Source: Christensenella sp. UBA4379
Lineage (GTDB): Bacteria > Bacillota > Clostridia > Christensenellales > Aristaeellaceae
Assembly: GCA_002391225.1 (NCBI GenBank)
Contig: DGRV01000092.1
Span: forward strand, 1 to 24,541
DNA length: 24,541 bases
Direction of reading: 5' to 3'
Positions 5,635 through 13,784 of this stretch are shown one piece after another (positions within the stretch are counted from its first letter, which is position 1; the number at the start of each line of letters is the position of its first letter). The position numbers and the translations under genes were made by a program. The notes below the pieces were generated by a model. It was not told the origin of the DNA, searched no databases, and worked only from the letters and a program-made list of their open reading frames with translations.

Positions 5635-7434
5635 ATGGCCCGGAATAAATTCGACGTCGACGAGCGGCTGGAGTCGCCCTTTCAATGGAAGCACCTAAAG
5701 CGGGCCGGCAAATACATCGCCCGGCATAAATACAAGATGATCGCCGCCCTGGTGATGAGCGCCTTGGCCAGCGCGGCCTCCCTGTTCATCCCCAAGATCA
5801 CCCAGTGGGTGCTGGACGAGGCGGTGCCCAACGGCGATACCGCTATGATCGGCCGGATGGCCATGCTCTTTGTGGGCATCATCGCGCTGAGCATCGTCTT
5901 TACCACGATCCGCTCCCGCACCATGGCCCACGTGAGCCAGCGCATCATCCACGACATCCGGAGCGATCTGTTCGCCCATCTGCAGAAGCTCCCTTTCAGC
6001 TATTACGACAGCCGGCCGGCCGGAAAGATCCTGGTCCGGGTCATCAACTATGTGAACTCGGTGTCCGACATCCTGTCCAACGGCATCATCAACATGATCC
6101 TGGAGATCATCAACCTGGTCTTCATCGTGGTCTTCATGTACGCGACTGACGCCACGCTGGCCACGGTCATCGTGGCGGGCCTGCCGCTCTTTGTCGCCGT
6201 CATCATCCTGATCAAGCCCCGCCAGCGCCGGGCCTGGCAGAACCAGAGCAACAAAAACAGCAACTACAACGCCTATCTGGCCGAGTCCATCGACGGCGTG
6301 CGGGTCAGCCAGCTGTTTGACCGGCAGGAGGTCAATATCTCCATCATGCGCAAGCTGGCCACGGCCTGCCGGGAAGCCTGGCTGCGCGCGGTCAAGATCA
6401 GCAACCTGGTCTGGCTGTCCAGCGAAACCATGACCCAGCTGGTGCTGACCTTCCTGTACATCGCCGGGGTATACTGGATCGGCGGGGGCAAGATGGTCTC
6501 CTTCGGCGTGATCCTGGCCATGAGCCAGTACGTCAGCCGCTTCTGGCAGCCCATCACGAACCTGGCGAACATCTACAATTCCTTCGTCAACAACATCGCT
6601 TACCTGGAGCGGATCTTTGAAACCATGGACGAGCCGGTGGTGGTGGACGACGCCCCGAACGCCGAGACCCTGCCGCCCATCAGCGGCGAGGTGGACTTTG
6701 AGGACGTGACCTTTGCCTACGAGGATGGCATCAACGTCCTGGAGCACATGGACCTCCACGTCCGGGCCGGGGAGAGCATCGCCCTGGTAGGGCCCACCGG
6801 GGCCGGCAAGAGCACGGTGATCAACCTGCTGTGCCGCTTCTACAACCTGAACGGCGGCAGGATCCTCCTGCACGACCGGGACGGCCAGGTCCACGATGTC
6901 AGCCAGGTGACGCTGCACTCCCTGCGCAGCCAGCTGGGCATCATGCTGCAGGACAGCTTCATCTTCTCCGGCACCCTCATGGACAACATCCGCTACGGCC
7001 GCCTGGACGCGACCGACAGCGAGGTCCGGGAGGCCGCCAGGCGGGTCCGGGCGGACGACTTCATCAAGAAAATGCCCCAGGGCTACAAGACCGAGATCAA
7101 GGAGCGGGGCAACAACCTCTCCCAGGGCGAAAAACAGCTGGTGGCCTTTGCCCGCACCCTGCTGTCTGACCCGGCCATCCTGATCCTGGACGAGGCGACC
7201 TCCTCCATCGACACGCAGACCGAAAAGCTCCTCCAGGAGGGCATCCAGGAAATGCTCAAGGGCCGCACCAGCATCATCGTGGCCCATCGCCTGAGCACCA
7301 TCAAAAACTGCGACAGCATCCTCTACATCAGCAACAAGGGCATCGCCGAAGCAGGCAGCCACGAGGAACTGATGGCCAAGCGGGGGCTCTACTATCAGCT
7401 CTATACCGCGCAGGTCAAGGAAGAAGCAGCCTGA
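5635..7434 (+). CDS. Heterodimeric ABC exporter, subunit with catalytic ATPase residues
   Basis: This 599-residue half-transporter is the partner of the preceding protein. The membrane domain spans about residues 30-320, and the nucleotide-binding domain follows. It has Walker A GPTGAGKST (386-394), Q-loop Gln439, signature LSQGE (495-499), Walker B ILILDE with catalytic Glu520, and H-loop His551. It therefore has the catalytic Glu and His that its partner lacks. In such dimers one composite site hydrolyses ATP and the other mainly binds it. The start codon lies one base after the upstream stop, with GGAGGAGG shortly upstream inside the previous gene, so the two are translationally coupled. 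The pair is probably controlled by the divergent AraC-type regulator. Confidence 0.92.
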   Translation: MARNKFDVDERLESPFQWKHLKRAGKYIARHKYKMIAALVMSALASAASLFIPKITQWVLDEAVPNGDTAMIGRMAMLFVGIIALSIVFTTIRSRTMAHVSQRIIHDIRSDLFAHLQKLPFSYYDSRPAGKILVRVINYVNSVSDILSNGIINMILEIINLVFIVVFMYATDATLATVIVAGLPLFVAVIILIKPRQRRAWQNQSNKNSNYNAYLAESIDGVRVSQLFDRQEVNISIMRKLATACREAWLRAVKISNLVWLSSETMTQLVLTFLYIAGVYWIGGGKMVSFGVILAMSQYVSRFWQPITNLANIYNSFVNNIAYLERIFETMDEPVVVDDAPNAETLPPISGEVDFEDVTFAYEDGINVLEHMDLHVRAGESIALVGPTGAGKSTVINLLCRFYNLNGGRILLHDRDGQVHDVSQVTLHSLRSQLGIMLQDSFIFSGTLMDNIRYGRLDATDSEVREAARRVRADDFIKKMPQGYKTEIKERGNNLSQGEKQLVAFARTLLSDPAILILDEATSSIDTQTEKLLQEGIQEMLKGRTSIIVAHRLSTIKNCDSILYISNKGIAEAGSHEELMAKRGLYYQLYTAQVKEEAA

Positions 7435-7443
7435 ACGGGAGAC

Positions 7444-7690
7444 AGAGTGGAGAGTTTACGTTCGCTCCGCGAACAGAGTGGAGAGTGGAGATAAGAGTTG
7501 GTCTCTGAGGGTTCGGAGGCCGGAGCTTATCTCCACTCTTTGTTTTTGGCTGGGCAGCCTGTTTTCTAAACAAAAAAGCGAAGACAGATAGGTCTTCCGA
7601 TCCTTCAAAAGACCATATCTCATCTCCACTCTGTGAGCGGAGCGAACGAAAACTCTCCACTCTCCACTCTGACTGATGGCTCTTCACTCT
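7444..7690. repeat. Heptamer element 3: inverted B arrays
   Basis: Between the convergent exporter and membrane-protein genes lie B-family units (GTGGAGA, GAGTGGA) in both orientations. Bases 7444-7483 and 7625-7663 form a long imperfect inverted repeat that includes a shared CGTTCGCTCCGC segment. Inside it, GTGGAGATAAG (7485-7495) pairs perfectly with 7526-7536. A last B- unit at 7681-7690 reaches into the stop codon of the minus-strand gene. The 90-codon minus-strand reading frame across this block is made of repeats and is not a gene. Confidence 0.85.
7586..7620. terminator. Hairpin inside repeat element 3, possible terminator
   Basis: AGATAGGTCTT (7586-7596) pairs with AAGACCATATCT (7609-7620) with one bulged base and a 12-base loop. 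It lies between two convergent genes and could end transcription from either side, but there is no clear T tract. Confidence 0.35.
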
Positions 7691-8481
7691 TTTCTAAGTT
7701 TCCTGATTCTGTCCGCTGTATACTCTTCCACTTGCTGCCACAGGGTTTTGAGCTGTTTTTTGTGGGCGCAGAGCTTTTCGGTACAGTAGGTGCAGCGCAG
7801 GTAGTCATTCGTGTGCTCGGAAAAGCGCTCGGGGTGGCGGTAGAAGGTGATCTCCCACCTGAGCAGCAGGGCGACTGACAGGAGCAGCAGGCTCCAGCAG
7901 TAGCCCCGCCGGACGAAGAACAGGGGGGTAAACATCATCGCATAGTCCCAGTTGTAGATCCGGCAGGCGCTGCAGCACTTGTTTTTCATAAACCAGGTCT
8001 GAAACGGGCAGAAGAAGAGGATGCACACCATGTCGCACACGGAATAGACGCTGCACAGCAGGATCATGATCCCGTCGTCCAGGACGCCGGACATGTGCAG
8101 GGCCCCGAAGATCCCGTTGAACACGATCCAGATGAGGGCCACCAGCACGGTGGCGTTGTTGTCCGGGATCAGAATCTCCGTTTTGCCGGTTTTGATGTAG
8201 TTGCGGGCAAACTGCTTCTGGCTGCCCGGGCTTTCATAGCGGGAGGGGAAAAAGCGCATCACCATCTCCGTCACAAACACCGCCCAGGTGACGATCAGGA
8301 TCACGGGGCGGTTTTCCATTTGAACGGTGACTGCTTCGGCCCCGTTCAGCCGCGCGCGGATATAGCTGATGGTCAGCAGGACCAGCAGCACCGAACGGTA
8401 GACGAGCCTTAGGTAGTGCAGGGCGCCCACGACGGTGATCTTCCGGGGGTGCGCCTTGACGGATCCGTGAGAAACGCTCAT
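7684..8481 (-). CDS. Cysteine-rich integral membrane protein, function unknown
   Basis: This 265-residue protein is not assigned to a characterised family here. It has about five hydrophobic stretches (residues 25-42, 58-77, 111-130, 136-160 and 181-208). Between the last two is a cysteine cluster: Cys158-Pro-Phe-Gln, then KNKCCSACRIYNWD with Cys169, Cys170 and Cys173. A second cluster, CTYCTEKLC (Cys230, Cys233, Cys238), sits in the charged C-terminal tail, which is rich in His, Lys and Gln. Seven clustered cysteines could bind metal or an iron-sulfur cluster, or be redox active. The ATG at 8481 is chosen because AGAAGGTG precedes it by about 8 bases; longer starts lack such a site. It has its own promoter, divergent from the next gene. 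The stop codon lies in a B-type repeat. Confidence 0.75.
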   Translation of the reverse strand: MSVSHGSVKAHPRKITVVGALHYLRLVYRSVLLVLLTISYIRARLNGAEAVTVQMENRPVILIVTWAVFVTEMVMRFFPSRYESPGSQKQFARNYIKTGKTEILIPDNNATVLVALIWIVFNGIFGALHMSGVLDDGIMILLCSVYSVCDMVCILFFCPFQTWFMKNKCCSACRIYNWDYAMMFTPLFFVRRGYCWSLLLLSVALLLRWEITFYRHPERFSEHTNDYLRCTYCTEKLCAHKKQLKTLWQQVEEYTADRIRKLRKE

Positions 8482-8552
8482 TGTTTTCACCTTCTCAAAG
8501 AGCATGGAGCTTGCGAAGCCATGCGTTGAACGGATGCAGTTTGCTGAACATA

Positions 8553-8581
8553 GTTTTACCACAGCTTTCTGGGAATGACAA
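8553..8581 (-). promoter_or_regulatory. Probable promoter of the membrane-protein gene
   Basis: On the minus strand, TTGTCA (8581-8576) and TAAAAC (8558-8553) are separated by 17 bases. The leader would be about 65 bases. Confidence 0.5.
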
Positions 8582-8595
8582 GCGAGAAATTCAGG

Positions 8596-8624
8596 TTGAC
8601 GATTTGGGGCGGAAACGCTATAAT
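8596..8624 (+). promoter_or_regulatory. Strong sigma-A-type promoter upstream of the small secreted protein
   Basis: TTGACG at 8596-8601 and a perfect TATAAT at 8619-8624 are separated by exactly 17 bases. It lies back to back with the minus-strand promoter at 8553-8581. It probably drives the small gene at 8716 and possibly secDF beyond it. Confidence 0.75.
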
Positions 8625-8715
8625 AATGCAGTATTTTCGCTTCGGGGCGGGCCGAAAGCGCGATGGCGTGTGGCCCCGCTTCCGGCCATCACAGGGGAAA
8701 GGGGGAGACGGGCGG

Positions 8716-9045
8716 ATGAAAAAAAGCCTTCTCGGGCTTGGCTTCGGCGTGCTTTTGATGCTGCTGCTGCTGGCCGCCATGGTGTCTGCCCCCGCGGAAG
8801 AGGAAATCCCCCCTCCGCCCAAGCCCGCGCCGGTCTGCGGCCTGCAGCCATTGCGCCCGGCGGAGGCAAATGGCGAAATGCCGCCCGCAAAGCGGGCGTC
8901 TGTCCGCAGCGAAACGGCCCTTCCTCAGACGCGCCCGGCGGCCCCGGCCTGTCCCAGCGCGGACGCCAACGGCGTCCCCCTGCTCAGGCAGACCTACCGC
9001 CGCGCCAACTTCCGCGCTTTCCATTATTCCGATGAAGCCGGATGA
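8716..9045 (+). CDS. Small secreted proline-rich protein, function unknown
   Basis: This 109-residue protein starts with a clear Sec signal peptide: MKKS, a hydrophobic run to about residue 22, and a likely cleavage in AMVSA-PA. A proline run (EEEIPPPPKPAP) and an Ala/Pro/Arg-rich low-complexity region follow, ending in RRANFRAFHYSDEAG. I recognise no domain. The ATG at 8716 follows GGGGGAG at 8701-8707 and a strong promoter at 8596-8624, which supports a real gene. It ends 71 bases before secD, where yajC is often found, but it does not resemble YajC. Being in-frame through biased GC-rich sequence, it could still be a chance reading frame. Confidence 0.6.
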   Translation: MKKSLLGLGFGVLLMLLLLAAMVSAPAEEEIPPPPKPAPVCGLQPLRPAEANGEMPPAKRASVRSETALPQTRPAAPACPSADANGVPLLRQTYRRANFRAFHYSDEAG

Positions 9046-9116
9046 AAAACTGCATCCGCGAACCGTTTCCACTGTGATCAAAGTTTTTAGAAAATAACGA
9101 AAGAAGGACAACCAAC

Positions 9117-10466
9117 ATGTCAAAGGCTCAAAAAACGCGCAAGCCGATGGCGTCCCGGACCAAGGGCGCGATCGTACTGTGCGTGATGCTGTGCATTACC
9201 GTGATCCTCGGCGTCCTGTCCGTGACCGGCATGACCCTGCCGCCGGACGGCCTGTACAAGCTCCTGCCCTGGGTGCCCACCAACGCCCAGAACTGGCCGG
9301 AGTCCATCAGCCTGGGTCTGGACCTGCAGGGCGGCGTTTACGTCGAATACCAGGCGACCCGTCCGGCCGATATGGATGACGATATGTATAACTACCTCAT
9401 CCACAGCACGCAGGATGTTATCCGCCGCCGTCTGACCGACAAGGGCTTCACCGAAGCCACCGTCACCCAGCTGGGCACTGACGGCATCCGCGTGGAAATC
9501 CCCTCCGTGACGGACCCCAACGCCGTCCTGGACCTGATCGGCTCTCCCGCGCTGCTGGAGTTCAAATCCCCCGAAGGCGAGACCTTCATGACCGGCGAGC
9601 ACGTCCGCAACGCCTACGCGACCACCCAGTCCCAGAACAACAGCATCAGCAACAACTACGTGGTGGCCTTTGAGCTGGACGGCGAAGGCACCAAGCTCTT
9701 CGGCGATATGACCTCCGCCAGCATCGGTAAGCGCATCGCCATCTACCTGGACGGCGAGGAAATCATGAACCCGACCGTCAACTCCGCCATCACCGAGGGC
9801 CGCGGCATCATCGAGGGCAGCTTCACCCAGGAGCAGGCCCAGTCCCTGGCCATCCAGATCCAGAGCGGCGCTCTGCCGCTGACGCTGACCCAGCAGAAGG
9901 TGGACACCATCTCCGCCACCCTGGGCGTGGACGCCCTGCAGACCTCTCTGACCGCGGCTGCCATCGGCATCCTGCTGGTCATGCTGATCATGATCATCCG
10001 CTATCGCCTCAGCGGCGTCATCGCCTCCTGGGCGCTGGTGCTCTACATCATCATCCTGTTCTGGTTCGTGGCCATGCTGCCCGGCTTCCAGCTGACCCTG
10101 CCCGGCATCGCCGGCGTCATCCTGGGTATCGGTATGGCGGTGGACGCCAACGTCGTCATCTTCGAGCGCTTCGGTGAAGAGCTGGCCCTGGGCCGCAACA
10201 CCAAGGCCGCCGCGAAGATGGGCTTCAAGAACGCCTTCTCCGCTATCCTGGACGCCAACGTGACCACCCTGATCGCCGCCGTCGTGCTGATGCTGTTTGG
10301 TACCGGCTCCGTCCGCGGCTTTGCCAACATGCTGGCCCTGAGCGTGGTCTGCTCCATGTTCACCGCCATCATCATCAGCCGGATCCTGCTGATGAACATG
10401 ATCAACGTCGTGCCCGGAAAGCCCCAGCTGTTTTCCGCCAAGGCTCTGAAAAAGGAGGCGCAGTAA
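9117..10466 (+). CDS. secD: Protein translocase subunit SecD
   Basis: This 449-residue membrane protein works with SecF to use the proton motive force to pull secreted proteins out of the SecYEG channel. It shows the first membrane helix (about 17-37), the SecD motif GLDLQGG (67-73), the extracytoplasmic P1 domain (about 75-270), and five further helices with the conserved AVDANVVIFERFGEEL segment (341-356) in the membrane domain. The ATG at 9117 has AAGAAGGA about 7 bases upstream. It is separated from secF by one base. The length is typical of Clostridia SecD, shorter than that of Proteobacteria. Confidence 0.95.
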   Translation: MSKAQKTRKPMASRTKGAIVLCVMLCITVILGVLSVTGMTLPPDGLYKLLPWVPTNAQNWPESISLGLDLQGGVYVEYQATRPADMDDDMYNYLIHSTQDVIRRRLTDKGFTEATVTQLGTDGIRVEIPSVTDPNAVLDLIGSPALLEFKSPEGETFMTGEHVRNAYATTQSQNNSISNNYVVAFELDGEGTKLFGDMTSASIGKRIAIYLDGEEIMNPTVNSAITEGRGIIEGSFTQEQAQSLAIQIQSGALPLTLTQQKVDTISATLGVDALQTSLTAAAIGILLVMLIMIIRYRLSGVIASWALVLYIIILFWFVAMLPGFQLTLPGIAGVILGIGMAVDANVVIFERFGEELALGRNTKAAAKMGFKNAFSAILDANVTTLIAAVVLMLFGTGSVRGFANMLALSVVCSMFTAIIISRILLMNMINVVPGKPQLFSAKALKKEAQ

Positions 10467-10467
10467 G

Positions 10468-11388
10468 ATGAAACTTCAAGATCGCGCCAAGAAATGCCTC
10501 TGTATCTCCGTCGCTCTGATGCTGCTGGCCCTGATCCTGTCCATCTTCGGCCTGGGCATCAACCGCGGTATCGACTTTGAGGGCGGCCTCTCCATCGTGT
10601 ACAAGATGGGCTCCGCCTTTGAAAACGCGGACGTGGAAACCGCCCTCAAGAACGCGGGCGTTTCCGAATTCCAGATCGCCAAGGCCGGCGCCGACCAGTC
10701 CGAACTGCAGATCCGCGTCAAGGCCCTGGAGGGCGAAACCGCCGTCCATGAGCTGCGCGCCAAGCTGGAAGCAGAGCTCTCCGCCAAGTATCCGGAGATG
10801 AAGACCAACGAAGCGACCGTGTCCTACGTGGGCGGCGTCGCCTCCGGCACCCTGCTGCGCAACGCCATCTGGAGCGTGCTGGCCGCCGCCGCCGCGATGC
10901 TGATCTACATTGCCCTGCGCTTTGACTTCAACATGGGCGTCGCCGCCGTGTTCGGCATCGTGCACGACGTGCTGATCATGCTGGCCTTCATGGTGTTCGC
11001 CCGCTCCTTCGTGCAGATGAACTCCACCTTCATCGCCGCCATGCTGACCATCGTCGGCTACTCCATCAACAACACCATCATCATCTTCGACCGGATCCGC
11101 GAAAACCACCGCAAGGCCGTGTACGCGAACCTGTCCAGGAATGAGGTCGTCACCATCTCCGTCAAGGAGAGCCTGGGCCGTACCATCAACACGACCCTGA
11201 CCACCCTGGTCACCATCCTGTGCCTGTACATCCTGGGCGTCGCCAGCATCAAGGAATTCGCGCTGCCCATCATCGTCGGCATCCTGGCCGGCGTCTACAG
11301 CGCCAACCTGATCAACGGCTACATCTGGGCCGCGCTGACCGAGCTGCGCACCGCCCGCGCCGCGCAGAAGAAGGCTGCCAAGGCATAA
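10468..11388 (+). CDS. secF: Protein translocase subunit SecF
   Basis: This 306-residue partner of SecD has a first membrane helix (about 10-29), GIDFEGG (34-40), a periplasm-facing domain, and five C-terminal helices with YSINNTIIIFDRIREN (198-213), the SecF family motif. The start lies one base after the secD stop with AAAGGAGG in the secD tail, so the pair is translationally coupled. The C-terminus is short and Ala/Lys-rich, as is normal. A strong intrinsic terminator follows 11 bases after the stop. Confidence 0.95.
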   Translation: MKLQDRAKKCLCISVALMLLALILSIFGLGINRGIDFEGGLSIVYKMGSAFENADVETALKNAGVSEFQIAKAGADQSELQIRVKALEGETAVHELRAKLEAELSAKYPEMKTNEATVSYVGGVASGTLLRNAIWSVLAAAAAMLIYIALRFDFNMGVAAVFGIVHDVLIMLAFMVFARSFVQMNSTFIAAMLTIVGYSINNTIIIFDRIRENHRKAVYANLSRNEVVTISVKESLGRTINTTLTTLVTILCLYILGVASIKEFALPIIVGILAGVYSANLINGYIWAALTELRTARAAQKKAAKA

Positions 11389-11399
11389 GCGTTTTCACC

Positions 11400-11430
11400 A
11401 AGAGAGGCCGTCTACGGACGGCCTCTCTTT
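11400..11430 (+). terminator. Intrinsic terminator after secF
   Basis: AAGAGAGGCCGTC (11400-11412) pairs perfectly with 11417-11429 around a TACG loop. The stem ends in A/T pairs running into TTT, so the T tract is short. It separates secDF from recJ. Confidence 0.75.
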
Positions 11431-11459
11431 CCATACTCATCCGGGGGAGGAGGGTTTTC

Positions 11460-13784
11460 GTGCAAAAACTGCTGAAACGGAATACGGGCGTTGCGGCGGG
11501 TCCCTTGCCCGGCCTGCCCGGCTGGCTGAGCGAGCTGCTGACCGCCCGGGGCATCGATACGCCTGCAAAAGCGGAAGCCTTCCTCTACCCGGAAAAGCAG
11601 GGGTTCAACGATCCCTTCCTCCTCCACGACATGGACCGGGCGGTGGCCCTGCTGCGCCGGGCGAAAGAAGCGGGCGTCCGCGCGGTGGTCTACGGGGATT
11701 ACGACGTGGACGGCATCTGCGCCTGCGCCATCATGCACCAGACCCTGTGCACCTTTGGCCTGGACGCGGCTGTCTACATCCCCGATAGGCACGAGGAGGG
11801 CTACGGCCTGAACGCCGAGGCGGTTAGGGCCATCAGCGAAAAGGCCGGGCTCCTGGTGACGGTGGACTGCGGGATCACCGGGGCGGAGGAAGTGAAGCTG
11901 GCCAGGGACCTGGGCATGAAGGTGATCGTCACCGACCACCACACCCTGCCGCCTCAGCTGCCGGAGGCGGACGCCGTCATCGACCCGCTGATGCCGCCCT
12001 ATCCCTTCCCCTCCCTGTGCGGGGCGGGGGTGGCCTTTCAGCTGTGCCGGGCCCTCCTGGGTGACCGGGCGGCGGAAAGCTGCCTGGACCTGGCGGCCCT
12101 GGCCACGGTCGCCGACCTGGTGCCCCTGCTCAACGAAAACCGGCTGATCGTACAGAAAGGCCTTCGGGCTCTGGACCAGACGGTCCGGCCGGGGCTTCGG
12201 GCCCTCAAGCAGGTGTCCGGCGTGCCGGAGAGGATGCGCAGCGAGCACATCGCCTTCGGCCTGGCCCCGCGGCTGAACGCCTGCGGCCGGCTGGAGAGCG
12301 CCCTGACCGCCCTGTCCCTGATCCAGGAGAGCGACGAAGACCGGGCCCTGCAGCTGGCCCTGCAGCTGCAGCGCCTCAACGAGGAAAGAAAAGCCCTGGA
12401 AAAGCAGGTGCAAGACGACGCCGAGGAACAGCTGGCCTTATTCGATCTGAGCCGGGACCGGGCGATCGTCATCTGCGGCGAAGGGTATGAAAGCGGCGTG
12501 GTGGGCCTGGCGGCGGGCCGTCTGGCCGAAAAGACGGGCTATCCCACGATCATTCTTTCCCACCAGGGGGACCTGGCGGTGGGCAGCGCCCGCAGCGCCG
12601 GGGATGTGGACATTTACCAGGCGCTGTTTCAGTGCCGGCGGTTTTTCCAGCGCTTCGGCGGGCACAGGCAGGCGGCGGGCATGACGCTGGCTTACGCGGA
12701 TTTCCCCGCCTTTAGGGAGGCCCTGAACGAGGCGGTCCGCGGGCAGCTGGACGGCCGGGCCCTGATCCCCACGAAATACTATGACGCCCGCCTGAGTTTG
12801 TCGGACGTGAGCGCCGAAACCGTCCGGCGCATGGCCCTGCTGGAGCCCTACGGGATGGGCAACCCGGAGCCGGTGTTTCTGCTCAGGGAGGTGGGCATCC
12901 TTTCCGCCCGGGCCGTGGGCAGCAATTTTGCCCACCTGAAGCTCACTTTGGTCGAGGGTAGCGAAAGCAGGGACGCCATCGCCTTCCGCATGGGGGACCT
13001 GGCCGGCCATCTGCCCCACCGGGCGGACGTGCTCATGACCCCGGTGGAAAACCGTTTCCGCGACCGGGTGTCCTACGAGTGCCGCGTCAGCGCCATCCAG
13101 GGCGACCCTGAGTCCGTGGAGACGGGGGATGAAAAGATCGCCGCGGCCTTGTGGCAGGATTTTTGTCTCTCGGCGGAGAATAATTATGTTTCCCCTCCCG
13201 CTTCCTGGTCGGAGGAAACGGCCGGCCGCTGGACGGGGGAAGTTCAGGGAACCCTGGTGTTCTGCCGTACGCGCGAGACGGCCTTGCGCTGGCACCGCCG
13301 CTGCCCCCAGCTGGACGTGGCCTTCGGTCCCCTGTCGGACCGGCGGGCTTACAGCGCCATCGTCTGCGGGGTATCGGCGGGGGACATCCGCGCTCCCTAC
13401 CGCCGGGTGATCCTGGCCGACGGGGACCTGACGGGGAAGGATCGTTCCCTGTTTGAAGAACTGGCCGGCCGGGAGTGGCTGACGGCTCCTTTGAGCGAGG
13501 CCCTCCAAAGCTGGATGCGGGAAAACGTCCCCTCCCTGGACGACATGCGGAAAACCTACGCCCTGCTTCGGGCGCATCCGCCTCTTCGTTCCCTTTCCCA
13601 GCTGGCGCTGGAGCGGGAAACGGGCGAAGGAAAAGCGTTTTTCTCCCTGAGCGTATTGAACCGTCTCGGACTGATCGACCTGACCTGGGCCCCGTTTTCG
13701 GCCTCGGTCGGCGCATTCCGCAAGGCGGACCCCGGGGCGGACCCGGTGTACCGGCTGCTGAACGGATGGAAGGAGGCTGAGTGA
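11460..13784 (+). CDS. recJ: Single-stranded-DNA-specific exonuclease RecJ
   Basis: This 774-residue enzyme is a 5'-3' single-strand DNA exonuclease of recombination and mismatch/base excision repair. It is a DHH-family phosphoesterase with GDYDVDG (79-85), Asp136 in VDCGITG, DHH at 159-161 and Asp175. The DHHA1 part holds SGVVGLAAGRLAEK (345-358) and RFGGHRQAAGMTL (398-410). An OB-like domain (about 440-570) and a C-terminal extension are usual for Firmicutes RecJ of this size. The start is GTG at 11460, chosen because GGGGGAGGAGGG lies 6-7 bases upstream and the frame upstream runs through secF and the terminator. Its TGA overlaps the rel ATG by one base. Confidence 0.92.
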   Translation: MQKLLKRNTGVAAGPLPGLPGWLSELLTARGIDTPAKAEAFLYPEKQGFNDPFLLHDMDRAVALLRRAKEAGVRAVVYGDYDVDGICACAIMHQTLCTFGLDAAVYIPDRHEEGYGLNAEAVRAISEKAGLLVTVDCGITGAEEVKLARDLGMKVIVTDHHTLPPQLPEADAVIDPLMPPYPFPSLCGAGVAFQLCRALLGDRAAESCLDLAALATVADLVPLLNENRLIVQKGLRALDQTVRPGLRALKQVSGVPERMRSEHIAFGLAPRLNACGRLESALTALSLIQESDEDRALQLALQLQRLNEERKALEKQVQDDAEEQLALFDLSRDRAIVICGEGYESGVVGLAAGRLAEKTGYPTIILSHQGDLAVGSARSAGDVDIYQALFQCRRFFQRFGGHRQAAGMTLAYADFPAFREALNEAVRGQLDGRALIPTKYYDARLSLSDVSAETVRRMALLEPYGMGNPEPVFLLREVGILSARAVGSNFAHLKLTLVEGSESRDAIAFRMGDLAGHLPHRADVLMTPVENRFRDRVSYECRVSAIQGDPESVETGDEKIAAALWQDFCLSAENNYVSPPASWSEETAGRWTGEVQGTLVFCRTRETALRWHRRCPQLDVAFGPLSDRRAYSAIVCGVSAGDIRAPYRRVILADGDLTGKDRSLFEELAGREWLTAPLSEALQSWMRENVPSLDDMRKTYALLRAHPPLRSLSQLALERETGEGKAFFSLSVLNRLGLIDLTWAPFSASVGAFRKADPGADPVYRLLNGWKEAE

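Noticed and set aside
7415..7687. A 90-codon minus-strand ORF after the exporter
   Set aside because: Its sequence is translated B repeats and inverted arms; no start signal.
8716..9045. Calling the small secreted protein YajC
   Set aside because: It has a cleavable signal peptide and a Pro-rich tail, not the single anchor plus basic domain of YajC.
8870..9097. A 75-codon ORF overlapping the small secreted protein in another frame
   Set aside because: Arg/Pro-rich shadow with no ribosome-binding site; the frame with promoter and signal peptide is preferred.
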